A stretch of DNA of 64,000 bases, taken from NCBI RefSeq assembly GCF_021018805.1, contig NC_086257.1, positions 18,162,693-18,226,692 on the forward strand, in the 5' to 3' direction. Position 1 is the stretch's first letter, and the number at the start of each line of letters is the position of its first letter. This DNA is from Prinia subflava. Its lineage: Eukaryota > Chordata > Aves > Passeriformes > Cisticolidae. Below, piece after piece: positions 12,684 through 26,704 of the stretch. The position numbers were made by a program, and so were the translations under genes. The notes beneath the pieces were generated by a model. That model was not told the origin of the DNA and did not search any database. It saw nothing but the letters and a program-made list of their open reading frames with translations.

Positions 12684-15600
12684 CCTCATCAAGAACTCCC
12701 TATTTGCTCTTGAAGTCAAACCAATACAGTCAACATTCACTTACAAATGACTAATGTAGAATGGAAACTTCCTTTTATTTCTCTGATTTGAGAACCAGGA
12801 ATAAGAACTGAACTTCATGAAGGCTTTTTTTTTTTCATCACAGGCCCAGAAAAGATTAAATCACCCACTTGTGCCTTTGAAAGATCATTTCTACAGGTCA
12901 CATAGCCTCTGTTGGTAAGCACTGACTTTTATTTGGGGAACATAATATTCTAAAGGAAAAAAGGACCAAAAGCAGTGGGTTTCCATGCTCTTCTGCTTTA
13001 CAACTATTAAACCTGTGCACATAAGAGGAAAATGGACATAAAATTAGATGATTGGAAGGAAAGAAAATGTTATCAAGGCTAGGCCTGTGGAAATTACAAT
13101 AACCATTTCACCTCAACTTTCTCCAGAAGCACCAGTCCATGCATCTTCAGATGATCTCCCACTGGAGACCAGGAATTTTGCTTGGTTTTCAACTTACTGG
13201 TGGCATTTTTAAAATTTTCCTTTTGGACTAGTCAAATAGCTGTAAACAGCTGCAGCCAGAATTTAGTTTATTTAGTGCTGCCAAATTTTGAAAGTGTTCT
13301 TTTCTAATCTGTTGGCACTTGAAGATTTTCAAATCAATGGAACACGAAACGTCATGAACGAGTCCTCTTTCATGATCCTCAGTTTTAGAGGTGACACACA
13401 GGTATAAAAAACAAGATCAGCATCACCTTCAATCTAGAGCGTTCTGAGTTTTATTAACAAAAATCAAAGCCATGCACTTTCTTTTAAACCAATAAGAAGA
13501 CAATTGGGAACGAAATTCAGGACTGGGTATAGTGGGTTTTAAACCGCTTTATGCAACAGGATCTGTATCCCTAGAGGGGGAAAAGAAACACCAAAAAGAA
13601 AGACTGCACCATGCTTGGAGCTTAACTTTTTCTTTAACCTACATTCTCCCTTTTAGTGCAGCTGTTTATCACCATCTCTCTGAATCTGAGAATGTGTTTT
13701 ATAGGAATGCTTTGTCCAGTTTTAATAGCAATTTATAATAACCAACAGATATATAAAAAAAAGAAAAAAACCAACAGAGCCCAAAAAAGATGAAGAGACT
13801 TAATTACACCACACCTATGCAACATGAGGTGCTTAAGCAGTGACAGCAAAGAGATTTCTTTTTTCAGAAAAGATCAGATATGAGAAAATACTGAAGCATT
13901 AGTAGGGCCCACCTGTGTGTTAGTCTTAGACCACACTAATGTAAGTTTGCTTTTTTTATTATTTATTTATTTTGCACAGATGATGGAATGAGGAGAATAT
14001 AAAGGATAACTCTAGGCACCCTTTCATAACTTTCTAGTATAAAAATTCATTAGCATTCCACAAATAATGAACCCTTTAAACTCAATTGAATGCATTGGTT
14101 GAGTTGTCTTTCTGAGATTTCTGTCTCCTCCTCTCCTCATCTAACACTTCAAAGGAATGCCTCTTTTCTATTAAAAGTCTGTGTCTTGTAAAAATTTACC
14201 ACACCCTAGGATTTCCCCTCATGGAATACACTATTCAAACTTGTAATTCAGGAATCTTATTTTTAGAAATTTCCAGGACAACCCCGACTGGAACGTGATT
14301 GATCAGAGAAGGAAGGGGAGGGTTTGTTTCAGTAATTATACTTTCTCCTTCTCCATAAATCATAGAAACTCAATATAAAATAATTCTCCCACAATCCAGA
14401 GAGAGAAGCCACATGCAAGACTGGTAACTCCTTTCTAGCCCAGCTCTGGGATGAGGAAACATGGACACAAACAGCAGGACTGGCAGCTGCACAGGGCTGT
14501 GCAACTCCAGGCAGACAAAGGGGGCAGCTGGGCTCTCAAAGGTCAGTGCTGGAGCAGCTTTGGTACTGTCTTCTGACAGGAGCAGCAGAAGGCAAACCCA
14601 AACCGAGTGAAAGGCGGAATCATGTGGACTTCAAGAAGGGAATAGACTTCAAAATGAGATTTGTATCCAAATACTGCTTGAGGCAGCGACAACACACTTG
14701 ATGATGCAGTGCAATGCTAAAATAAACAGTGCTCCATTTACTTGAGCCTCTTCACACTGAGGGCATAAAGGAAGCCATTGGCACATTTTGTCCATGCAAA
14801 TGAAAGCCACATAAAGGTCTGGGGTAAATCTGGTAACTCAAACAGGCTAGGCCAAAAAGAAGAACCAGCAGGAAGCCTACCAGGTATTTCTGAATTTACT
14901 TTTTCTTATTTTATTTCTACACAGATTAATTCTCTTGAATCGCTATTAAGAAAACACAATAGGAAAATAAAATCATAAATTCTGCTTCATAAAAGGGAAA
15001 GGACAAAGAATTTTCCTTATGCAGCCTCTTCCTGGCTACAAGTGTGAAAAGAACAGAAAGCCGACTATCACAATCACCTTCCTCTCTTACAATTTTGATT
15101 AAAGCTTTTGATTCCAGCTTCACCCCACCAAACTGCAGTAAATCCATGCAAGACCAAGACACACACACATGACAAACAAGAATGTCTGCCATGTACCACG
15201 AGGGCCTTGCAACACTCAGCTCTGTGTTCCCATACCGTGTTCATCATTGTGATAAACATCAGGAATTATTGAAATGCTGCCTATTTGTCAGTGCAGGGTG
15301 TATTCATCACCAGAGCAGCACACATCCAGTCCTTGTACACAGCACACACCCCTTTCACTTGGCATCTTTTACACAAAGAAAATAAGGATCAAGATGCACC
15401 AGTTCTTACAGTCACCTGTGTCACAGAAAGAGCCTCTATCAGGCTCCATTGCCCTGATTCAGAGAATAAAGGTATGTGCTGTGCCACCTCATGCTATTTC
15501 CTCAGATAAAAGGAAAAGGCTTCCATCTACAGTTCATTAAACACAATCTTAACTTTGCAATGTCTTCCACATTAGAAATGAACAGCAGCTCAGATTATCT

Positions 15601-15967
15601 TTGTTTATTTATTTTTAAAGGATCATATTTTTTGTCACCAAGGACAAATAAAACCTCAAAACAAAGAGCACACCAGACAATTATTTTTAAATATGTGTGC
15701 TTCTGAGTCACACTATGTAAAAGTGAGATACCACCTCCCACATATACATGCACCAGAAAGGAAATTAAAAAGAAAAAATAAGGAAAGAAAAGAAACCTTT
15801 TCTTTCCTAGTACAAACTGCACACAGCACTACGGGTATTCGGTAAGAAACGCTGATTGCATCGCTGTTATTTGAGTTCAGATTCACTCTAACTTTCAATC
15901 ACGTCACCTGTACTCTTCCAAAACAGACCCAAAGATCTAAAAGGGCAGCTTGATAAAAGAGAGGGAC

Positions 15968-15987
15968 TTTTATTTATTTATTTATTA
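15968..15987 (+). repeat. (TTTA)n tetranucleotide microsatellite
   Basis: About five TTTA units, the last one shortened, 20 bp. Confidence 0.85.
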
Positions 15988-17144
15988 AAAGGACATTTTT
16001 CCCAGACTTTAACTAAACCTCATCCACTCTTGTCACTCTGGGCAGACAGTTGAAAGCAATATTAGAGGAGGTAATTGCATAGATCAGTCAACAGTCTTTG
16101 TCCCCTTGCCACTGAGACTTACAGTAAAATGGGCACAAGAAAACATTGTACTGGATTAAAGGCAGGTCTTTTTCTCCAGTTGCTTGCTGCTTACCAGCTG
16201 TTGTGTTCAATGGCAGGGACAGAAGCTCTGGTGGTATCTATAGGGGAAATCTAGCCTGACACTGGCTCTTCCCCCCTCCTCCCCTTCTCTCTAGGCTTGA
16301 AACAGATTACTCTTTGTTTTTAAAGTGAAACTTTACCAAAAAGTATTCTATCTTGTCATCTACCATTAAGTCATTAATCATGTGTGCAGAGCACTTTACT
16401 AGCTATGAATTTTTAGGATTCTGCCTTTACAAGAACACCATCGCTTAACTTTTCAGGTTGACAAACATTTTCCTGAACCCTTTGATCTTATTTGGAGCAA
16501 CTCATGAAAAGACTCAGAGTAGCTGCTTAAACAAACAGTACAGGGAACAGACAAATTTTGTTAACATTTGATTGTAAATCACTGGCAGCAGCCCACATGC
16601 TGATAAAAACAGATACTGCACTGTCAAAGAAAGACTGTACCTGTTACGAGTATGTCAGAAGAGTTGCAAGAAAGCTCCAAGTGTACCTTGTAAGTGACAG
16701 AATCACAGCTGCAAAGTACAGTGAGACTGAATACAAATCGAAGGGCACTGAACAGATATGCAACAATAGAATTAAAAAGTCAAAAATAGAAACTGTTTTG
16801 TGTCAGAGCATACATCATCAGCACCATCTTTAGGAGGGGAGTCATCACTCAGGTTTTGACAGCACAGACTGTAAATGGGTTCTGTTTCCACAATAGTACA
16901 TTTTATCTTCACATTCTGACCTAATTCACAAGCATTTAAAAGCTCAGTGTTGAGACTAGCACTGGAATCTTACACCAAGTCCCATCACTTTAATCATGCA
17001 GTAGCTTAATAGGACTGTTACAAACAGCAAAACAACATCATTTCCATTGCAGCATTTGCATCACATAAGTGCATTTTATGAGAACACGTTCAAAGCCAGC
17101 TCATTTGTAGGTGTATGTTTAAATTCTCTTGTCTTAATTTTCAG

Positions 17145-17153
17145 GAGGGAAAG
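17145..17153 (+). other. plus-strand acceptor-donor pair 9 nt apart
   Basis: On the plus strand TTCTCTTGTCTTAATTTTCAG is followed by nine bases (GAGGGAAAG) and the strong donor GTGAGTT. It could be a 9-nt microexon or a recursive-type site of a plus-strand transcript. The only supported gene in the window runs on the minus strand, so a chance pairing is likely. Confidence 0.1.
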
Positions 17154-20100
17154 GTGAGTTGAAACAAGTTATTGATTACAGAATATTCTAAGTCACAGCT
17201 TACATTAGAAACTATAGTCTGAATTTTTCTGGAAAAATGCCCTCACCTCATAAGTAATTACCATTGTGGGGCTTTTTACTAAAGCTTCTGAAAACAAAAA
17301 TCAAAGGTATAAGAAGTTATAATTTTTTTTTACTAAATAAATTTCTACCTTCACTCAAGGCAGATCCTACACAAATTACATATTTTTTAATTATGTTTGT
17401 AGAGTTTTAATCCAAGTTTCTGATCCATGCTTTGTGGTTAGGTACTTATCCTTGTGGATTGAACCAAAACCTCAGACCCAAAGAAATGTAATATTTTGAA
17501 GTTTATTTTAAAAATTTTTATAAAATTTTGTGAAATTTTACTGAAGTGTGTTATGAGCTGACATAGAGACAACAATCTTTTTCTGGTTTACTTTGACTTC
17601 ATGTTTATGAGCCACGAGTTTAGACTTGAACAGATACCTAAACTCCAAAGTTTTCTAAGCAAGTGGCTCCAAGTCAGCTTCCTGCTGGAAGGGGAAGTAG
17701 TGCACAATTGTGTGGCCACAACCACAGAAAGCTTCATCAAGGAAATCTCCTCCCTCCATCTCCCCACCCATTCTCCCTCCTGTTCCTTGTCACAGTTTGT
17801 CTCCTTGTTTCCTGCAGCAGCCTAGTGGGTGGAAATTCCATCGGGATTCCCCACCAAGACCCACCCCGTGTGCCTGGGAGGTGTTTCAGCCTTTTTCCCA
17901 CTCTGCACACCAACCCTTCCCCAAGCAGCGACACCCCACTGGGGCCTCCCGGGGAAAGGGCTGGAATTCCTGTGCATTTGCCTTTGTTTAGAGTGGAAAC
18001 AAGCGATTAACTCTCCTTACTGTTAATGGAAGTTAAGGGCAGTGGTTAAACTTGCCACTTTCAGCAGGGTTTAAACACACCTGAGAACACCACCTTTGAC
18101 AGAAGGAAACAAGAAAACATGCCAGGGCTAAAGCAGCAGTTGGGTTTGATGTAACAGCCCTTTTTGTAAAGTTAACTGCATTGAAGTCTCTGGAGAGTCT
18201 CAAGGTTGGAGTCACAAAACCACTTTCAAAGGAGCTTACTCACTTAGCTTTTACATTAGGAGACTTGCCTCAAAAGCTAAGTTCTAGAAGCCTATGGCAC
18301 AGCCATACAACACCACATCTTTGTCCCGGGATACCACTGAGCAAATATCCTCAAGTTACCCTTAAAAATGGTCCTGGGAAATGTGTAGTTGCATTAACTC
18401 CTTGTGAGACATCCTTGACATCTTTACATTCCCATATAGATCCGCCTCAGTACTGAGCAGACCAATATTAGGCTTGCAGACAGATAAACACATCTCAAAG
18501 GAAGAAGATTTAATAATCTAGGAGAGACTGCAGATGCCTTTTAAGATTCTCTTTTTTGGCTGTCAGTTGTGGCCACGTCAGGGCAACCAATCAGTTGCTT
18601 ACATGCCTTACATGAATTTGCAATTAATATCTCAGATGAAGACATTGAATGCTGAGCCTGAATTCTGTTCTCCTGTTAACAGATAAACATAGAGAGTGCA
18701 AGACAGTGTTTGGCTGGTCTTACTTCAGATACCATATCACTGCTTACAAATTGAGTAAATTAGCTTCATTACACCAACCTGAGGTGCAAATCAAACAGTA
18801 GGATTCCTGGGAATCTGCAGATGTAAAAAGGTGGGTTACAGTTGCACGGCCAGTTTGCTTTCCAAGTTGCCACAACTGCACATGAAGAAGGGAAATGGCC
18901 TGTCAGATGTGGATTTGCATATGTAATCAGCAGAGTGAAACAGAAACACACATGTAAGTTTTACCTTATAAGTGTTTTTGCATGTGTACACATACAGAGG
19001 GCAGAAAATTGGGGCTTGGAAGTGTCCTGATAAAACAACATGTAAAGTAAGAGCTCCGGGGCACAGAGAGGCTGGGCAAAGGGCCAGGAGCTCCTGAGTT
19101 GTAATCTCATCTGTGCAACTGAATCACTGTGGGTTTAGGCAAGTAATTAAACTTTCCACTGTCTTGGTTTTCTACTTGTGTCAGATACAGCCTAGTATTT
19201 TTCCCTTTATGTATGAGAAGGGTAAATAAAGATAAGAGCTAGTACTTTAGTGCTGGGCCTTTGTAGTTTAAAGCACCAAGAACAGTAAATTTATTACATT
19301 ACTTGAGTCTAGATTTTTTCTCTCATCCCACAGATATACAATGATAGCTGCAGAGGATATGATAGATTTATGAATCCTTCAGTGTAGGCACTACATAAAA
19401 CCAACTAAAATTAATTATTTCAATGTCTAAGGAAATGAAATTTTAAGATCATTTCATACTACAAATTAGTTTATCAGGGCAAAGTTTTGCTGTTACATTA
19501 GTTTGATATAATGGAGATATTGCCATTTCCTGTGGTGGTAGATGTTTTATCAACATCTAGTAACAACCAGCAAGGGGGTTGTGTTCTACTACCTATTCAA
19601 TGAACTTGATTACTTCATCAGTTTACATGATTTTCTTAAAACAATAACACAACAGCTCTAAATCCTCTTAGGGCCTAACAAATAAGCTGCAAAGCAACCA
19701 CAAACAGAGGTCCAGATTCAGAGAGTGGAAGTCTTCTCTGAGGTATGATTTGCTTTCCTTGGCCCTTGCAAAACAAGAGTCCCACAGTTAAACTTAACCC
19801 TGCTTGACCGATGTCAGTTAAAAAGAGGTCAGAGTAAAAAGGAAAAACAGATCTTCTACAGTAGGTAAAACAGCTCAACTTATATCCTGTTCTACAGTGA
19901 CTTATATACAATCACTGGTGTGTAATTCACGGCTCCTAACACAACTCTGACCACCTCTCTTTCGGCCTGGGATGTGCAATGGGCTGCCAGATGCACAAAG
20001 GGTCTGAACCAACCCGTTCAAGGGAAGTCCTCCCTGGAAGACCAGATGAGATGGACACAGCTGAAAGGTCAAAGGACAGGAGACTTGTGCAAGATTAGTG

Positions 20101-20479
20101 TAGGTCCTTTCCTTGTTGAACTGTAAACTCTCATCACAATCCCTTCTTTTCACCTGTGAGCTGACTTGGAACCTCTGTGCTTGAATCTGCCCCAAGTAAA
20201 TGTCTCCTCCATAGAGAAAGTGAGAAATATGATGTGATTTACCACCATAAACTGAAGTGAAATGTTCCTATTTAAAGTTTATTGCATCTATTATTTCCAT
20301 GGAGCATGACTGTTTCCAGAAAATGCCTGTAAGAATGCCAGCCCTTTTGTATTGCCTGCAATTAGCTTATCTCCAATTATATAAACAGGTACATGATGAC
20401 AGTCTTCGGTAATAGAGGTATTATGGAGAAAATAAGGGTTGCTTTACTTTGAGTCTAGGTCTGAGCAGAACACAGATTA

Positions 20480-20900
20480 AAGCTTATGTGGATATACAAA
20501 ATAATAGATAGGCTAATTCTATTGTCTGCCTCTCCTAAATTATTTTATTAGATGGAACATATTAATTATAATGAAAGAGAACCCCTGACTCTGTTGGCTT
20601 CTAATGAAAATTCCTTTGTATGATCACGGCAGGATTTCCCACCATTTTCTCTTTCTGATGAAATTAACTCCCTATGGTTGGTCACCAGGATAAGCTCATT
20701 TGAGCCAATCAGCTTGGGAGCTGCCATTTACCTCACAAAGAGAGAAAAAGGTATCTGCTGTCATGGCAACCAGTGGCTTTGCTCTGATCATCTTTGGATC
20801 CTTTAGCATAATGAAAAACACCGGCTTGCTTTTTAGATGATTAATCTTTTCCCCTGTGAACCTACTTGAATACATTAGCAAAACAAGTATGAAAAATTTG
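20480..20900. promoter_or_regulatory. possible conserved regulatory element (motif-based guess)
   Basis: The stretch holds several homeodomain-type cores (GATTAATC, TTAATTA, AAATTAA), a CCAATCAG box and a GGTTGCCATGACAG word on the minus strand resembling half of an RFX X-box. A minus-strand frame of 61 codons crosses it and ends against TGTGAG|GTAAAT. Such motif mixtures are common in vertebrate non-coding enhancers, but nothing in one sequence proves conservation. Confidence 0.15.
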
Positions 20901-21674
20901 TTTATCCCAAGATAATCATTAGAAAATTACCTGCAGGAGTAATTCTCATTAGGGTAGGGTTTGTGAATAGGAGACCATATGGTGAATGAAAGCAGCAAGA
21001 AGCAAGAAAATCTCAAAGCTGCAACAAGTTGCAAAGTTTACCAGATTTCAGACTGAATGTGGAAATTGGTTAAGCATCAAAAGTTGTGAAAAATTGTTTT
21101 CTTACTAAAATTTCAAGTGGGTTATAAGGAAGACTCAACAGATTTTACAATCAGGCCTGAAACTGCTTACCCTACACAGACAGTCCTTTTGTGTGTGACC
21201 AGTTGTGCTAATTCCAGAGGGCCTGATCCCAACCACATCTTGTAACCCTGGAGATTCTTAACTTTAATGGTGCTAAGCTCAGAGCTGAAATCATGGAACT
21301 AGATTCTTCTCTTACACTAGGGTGAATTTAGATGTTATTATTTTGATATGTGAATGGCACTATAAGGTTAAAATTATAGAAGATTTTGTATAGCTTTTGA
21401 GAAACAACTCCAGGAGAAAATGCAAGAGAAACTTAAGATTTCATAATACACTCTCTGACTTCTTTGGTATTCAAAATCTTATTTTAGCTATGTAAATGAT
21501 GAGAAGTTAATATTATACTGGGGCAAGGTGAAAGAAAAGTGAGATCATTTGCAGTATTGAAATAGTTTAATTATGTTATACCCAGAAGAAGTCCCAGTAG
21601 AACAGATTTGGAATTCTTACTATGTAAAGCTAAAATGACTCCTCCAGTTTCAACAAATCATTAGAAAAAGATAG

Positions 21675-21693
21675 AAAAAAAAAAAAAAAAAAA
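21675..21693 (+). repeat. A homopolymer (19) followed by GGAGGAGGAAG
   Basis: Nineteen A in a row with a purine-rich tail. A retroposed poly-A tail is possible, but I recognise no element body upstream. Confidence 0.85.
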
Positions 21694-24117
21694 GGAGGAG
21701 GAAGAGATAAAAATTCCTATGAGGTATCAGCTGGGTTCTGAGAGCAAAACCTGATCTGATTCTGTGGAGTCTGTCTCAGTACACTGGACCAAAACTGTTC
21801 ATGCCAAAGGATGTTCCTCTCAATTCTCTTGTCTATACATATAAATTTCTCACCTCAGCAAGAATTTTTTTCAAAACTGGGTTGTTAGATGTAAGTTTCT
21901 AGTCATAAGCTTAAGATAAATAAATCAGTAATGTCCTCTGTTATCATACTCTGTTTACCATGAGAGAAAAATATTTTGATTCTAACTCTTTTGAAATCTT
22001 AACCATGGTGTTATAACATTCTCAAAGAACACTGAGTCTCATCCTTTAACCTCAGTGCCATCGTGCATTGTCTTCCAGGCTCAAAGTTACATGATAATGA
22101 CAGAACTGTGAGAGGCCATTTCCTGTGCAACACTTTCATTCGAATTCAGTGAATAAACATTTCACATCAATGATACAAGCAGTTAATTTTGAAGCTCTAC
22201 CAGTTGTTAATAATGGTTTTCTAGCTATGAGGGTTTTGTTCCTATTTTTTTTCCTCTGTGTCGTGAGCACTTGCCCTACTCAGGCTGTATCTCCTTCCTC
22301 AAACAGACTTCTAAGAGCTATCACAAAATAGGCAGGAAAGCACATCCATGATTACATATTTACTGTTGGGTGAACCCAAACCAAGTCCATTTTTTTTTCA
22401 AATGCCTAATTCTCAACAGAAAGATGTCCCTTACAAATCAAACATATTGATTTCTGATTTCCCAGAGTCTTGTTTTCCTCCACTTATTTATTTGTAACCT
22501 CAAAGAGAAGCTGACTGAAGAGCACAGAAAGGACCAGGATGACTCTTCCCATTGTGGGTGAATCTAGGAAAAAAGAAAAATCCCTAGCTATTTATAGCAC
22601 AGCTCATCACACACCTACATTTTTTAGAGTTTCTTAGAGTCTTACAAAGCTCAGTAATTTCCACCTCTCCTTAGGCTATCCCATGGAAATTCCCACAGAT
22701 AGACCAGAAAAAATAAATGTTCAAACATTGAGGAAAAACAGGGAAAGAAATGCCTGTATTTCCAATTTGTGGGAGTACTTGTAGTTGCTGGACTTCAAAC
22801 TTCACTTTGCCTCTAACTTTTTTTGCAGATGACCTTAAATCCTGGATGAGTTTTGTATGAATTTTTAGTGGGAAATCTCAGGGGAATGGTCTCCAAACTC
22901 TCCTTGATCTAAGACCTAGGTGGCAAGAAGTCCCAATCAACTGCTGCGTAAAGCAAGATCAAAATAAGCATAATTAACATATTCAAAAATCCATTTTATT
23001 AAACCAAGCCTCAAGTATTTAGCATGCAAATTTTTCCAGGGCCCTTGATGGAGCATTGCCATCAGCACTAACCACTGAAAGCAAAGTGATAACAGATGCA
23101 ATAGCATCTCCAGGGTGACTTCAGGTTTTTCATCCATATGAATTAATTAATTAATCCTTACTTTGTGTTTGTCCGGGTGTGTTTGTGTGTTTGTTCTGTT
23201 CTGTTATCTTACCTATACTATCTACAGTTATCAGCTAAAGCAATTGGATACTTTAGTCCCCCAGCAGTACAGAAATGCACAGATTAAGAAGCACACATTC
23301 TCTCAAGTGTTTATTCATGGTCATTTCTTACTTTCATATTGTGTTAATTTAGCACTGACAAGAAAATCCTGTGCATTTGATGAAGAGCTTTTTCCATACC
23401 CTTAATCTACCTCGTACCAATCAGGAGAGGTGAAAAATACTCTTTGACAATTAGAACTCCACAGATACATGTTGTGCATTAAATGGTAACTATGTAATTA
23501 AAAGGAACAAATTTAAAATCTGACAACAATTGGTGCATCTCCAGCATTTAAAATGATTCAATTATTAATAATTCATGCTCAAAACCCCATATGTGGGCAA
23601 TGAAGCAGAAAGAGAGATGAAAACGAAGTCTGATCCATGACTAACCTTACATCTGTACAGAGCCTGACTAAACAGAGTTACAGCATTATGTTTTCTACAA
23701 CATTTACCCAAATACAGTAGGAAATTGTCATACCATAATATGTATTTGCAGTGATGCTCAACAGTTAGTTAATAGCATGGGGGAGGGGAAAGCCATGCTA
23801 GTACACAAGAATCCAGTCACATGTACAGTTCCATACCAAGCCCTGTGAATCAGAGCCCTGAGTGCCTTAGACACCTGAAAGATTTTAATTTCATATGAGT
23901 TAAAGCCAAATTCGGTTAAAAATGTTTGAGGATCCAGTTCAGTTTTTATGATTTTGGTGCTGGTTTAAACAAAAAATCAGGAAGTTTAATCTCTAGTACT
24001 GTATGGTCAGACTTTTAATGAGAAACAGTCATCCTTCTGAGATGCTAGTCTACATTTAAAATAGTAATTAGAAGATGATTCACATTGTCTCATAGCTCAC
24101 TTATCCCATCCAGCAAC

Positions 24118-24165
24118 TTGTTCTGAACTGTTGTTAAATCTGCTCCCATGAATTTGTTCTGAACT
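24118..24165 (+). repeat. 12-bp direct repeat, 36-bp period
   Basis: TTGTTCTGAACT at 24118-24129 and again at 24154-24165, with unrelated sequence between. Confidence 0.8.
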
Positions 24166-24295
24166 AGAAATTTGCACAAGCAACTCAATACCACAGATGT
24201 CTTTGTATCAATTCAGCCCCAAATCAAACCTTGTAAGTGAGATCTCATCTGTTAACCTACAAGAAACAATTACTTATTTCTAAATCTAGGTTTTA

Positions 24296-24350
24296 CTCTC
24301 TCTCTTTTTTTTTTTTTCTTTTTTTTTTCTTTTTTCTTTTTTTTTTCTTT
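24296..24350 (+). repeat. 55-bp pure pyrimidine tract
   Basis: Every base from 24296 to 24350 is C or T: CTCTC followed by long T blocks split by single C. On the plus strand it is followed by AAATCAG, so it resembles an acceptor, but no exon follows. Such tracts can adopt triplex (H-DNA) structure when mirror-symmetric. Confidence 0.9.
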
Positions 24351-25722
24351 AAATCAGCTTTCCTTTTATAGCTTTCTTGGCAAATTGGATGCTGCAATAA
24401 TCTGCATATGAAAACAACAGCAGTGATGTGTCTGAGTTAGCTGCAAAGCCATTTTTCAAGCAGCCCAAGTCAATGAAGCTACTACACATTATGCTAAAGT
24501 CCTCCTGATCCGAGCTTTAAAAGTCTGAGGAACACAGAAAGGGAAAAGGTGCTAAATCCTTGCATTAATAATAATGAAAAAATATGGAATTACTACTGTA
24601 ATTTGTACCACTACTATATTGCTGGACAAAACTAAAAAGAGGAGACCTCCCAGGATAGAAATGCACACATAGTATCTTTAGAAATACAAACCCTAACAGG
24701 CAGATGCAGGATTATACCTTTCATTAAGTGCCACACATATTTAAGAAGCAGCCCAGCAATATATTTATGAAGCATTTATCCATATTTTTACCATTAAAAT
24801 ATATAGTTGATTTATGTGGATTGAAAGAGATTACAAAGTTCATATTTTAAACACACTCCCAAAAAAGTGTCATAAATAAATCTGTTTACTCCTGCAACCT
24901 TTTTGATGTCCTGGTTCTAATCATTGTTCCATATGTGGAGGGATGAGGGAAGAGACATGTTTATTCTGCAGCTGATTTATTACAAAATCAAGACCATTCA
25001 GATTTAAATTCCACCCCTCTTTTTAATGCATTGTTGCTGTTCTCTCCTTCTCACAATTTGCCACCACATGTAAAGGTCAAGTCCACTGGTAAAGTAATTC
25101 ATATGGTTATCCAGATCCTATCCAAGCCATAAATTAATGTGACAAACTGCCTACAGCACTTCTTCTATTTCTAATGTTATACACAGGCAAGTCCAGCCTA
25201 ATGTACTGATAATTAAAATAAAAACTGCATACACCTCCCCCAAGAACACACAATCCAAACAGGGAGTCAGTTGGTTCCAATATGAGACTTGCTGAGGGAG
25301 ACAAGCAATCACCTGTAGCAAATGTTAACTTTCAGCTTTCAGTGGAAAAATTAAGTCTGTTTTACCTCACAATTGCCACCTCTAACACAATCACAGAGTG
25401 AAGAGCCAAAGGAGGGAAGAAAAGCTGCAAAATTTCATCAGAATCCTGATGTTCCTGATTTTACACAAAGCAACCAGAAGAGCTGCAGGCTGGTCTCCTA
25501 ATGCTCTGAAAATTAAGACTTATGGAAATCACATGTGGACATGTTGTTTCTCAGAACTTTCTGCTTTCTTAAAAATCTCAAGCCCATGGTGGAAGACGCT
25601 TTGCAAATGGGCTTTACATTCTGTAGCTAAAATAAGCTTCTTTATTTTGCAGCCATAGACTAATCATCACTGATGCCCTCAAGAATAGTCAAAGAAGATT
25701 AAAATAGGTGTGGGTCTTTTTC

Positions 25723-25739
25723 TTTTTTTTTTTTTTTTT
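25723..25739 (+). repeat. T homopolymer (17)
   Basis: Seventeen T, preceded by CTTTTTC. Equivalent to a poly-A tail on the minus strand; no element body recognised. Confidence 0.9.
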
Positions 25740-26704
25740 GGTACAGTTAACAGTTTGATTAGTAAACTTAATCCCATAAATAAACTGGAACAACTCACCC
25801 TGCAGACTTCACTGGAAATGAGCTAATGTGCACCTGCTGAAGATTCAGCCCACAAGGAGGTAGTCTCCTTGGAAACCGCTCCTGATGGTCTGAAATGCAA
25901 TAGAAACAGTCACTGAAGAAACTTAGTTTACTGTAGGTGCTGGGAAAGACAATGAAAGATCAGGATTTTGCAACAAAATTTGGCTGTCTGAAGGGGGAAC
26001 CCTCAAGCACATTATGTAGTGTAGGGAGTCCAGGATAGACCTGGGAAGAATCTATATTAAAGCAATCAAGCAGAGCCTACCATATGTCATCCATCCCTAA
26101 ATTACTATTTCCTTCACTGAGGCTCTGTGGCTGAACTCACGCCTTCTGGGCAGTTTAACCCATGAGAAAGCAGTTTACCCAGCATGGCCCAAACTCTGGT
26201 CTGAGCCTGGACATTCACAACACCTGCTAGTATTCCCCTGTTCTCACATGTTTTTTAGAACATCTTTCATTCCTGATTAGCATTACAAACACCTACTTTC
26301 TGCTGTCCTCTCTCTCCTCCCAAGTCTTTCATAAAACCTGCTGACTGATTTATTCAAGCACTTATCTTTTAACTTGCTGTCAGCAGACAGGTGCACACTT
26401 GCAACAACCCTTGTAGCTGAGTCCATTTAACAGCTCTGTTAGGGGCCCATCCTTGCAAGACACTGAGCTGCACAGAATTTAGATACACACTGAAGGCAAT
26501 GATTTAGGGCTCTCTCCAGCTTGCAGGCAGTGCTCAGTGCCTCAGGCATCAGTTTCTTTCTTGTTAAGGAGACTGTAAAAGGACCATCCCATCTAACTGT
26601 TTAATGTTATTTTAATAGGCTACATTACATGAACTTGATACAGTAGTGGTTATCTGGGTCAGAGGCTCCATTTGCTCCAGGGACCTCAATCACAAAAGTA
26701 ATCC

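Larger units (their letters stand above)
10461..21674. other. non-coding DNA, no gene recognised
   Basis: AT-rich DNA without a supported gene. The small structures are a 19-bp-period partial duplication (GAGAGTATCACA at 11017 and 11036), poly-A runs at 12660-12683, a (TTTA)n tract at 15968-15987 and a pyrimidine-rich plus-strand segment at 17740-17930. The stretch at about 20480-20900 resembles a conserved regulatory element and is discussed as a finding. Short open frames of up to 115 codons have no recognisable product. Confidence 0.45.

Noticed and set aside
20696..20881. 61-codon minus-strand frame ending near TGTGAG|GTAAAT
   Set aside because: The possible acceptor (GTTCACAG) has a weak pyrimidine tract and the peptide is not recognised.
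21675..21693. Poly-A tail of a retroposed gene or SINE
   Set aside because: No element body, target-site duplication or processed coding sequence recognised upstream.
24525..24552. Strong minus-strand acceptor suggesting a terminal exon
   Set aside because: Phase 0 stops after 11 codons, and no AATAAA signal was seen downstream.
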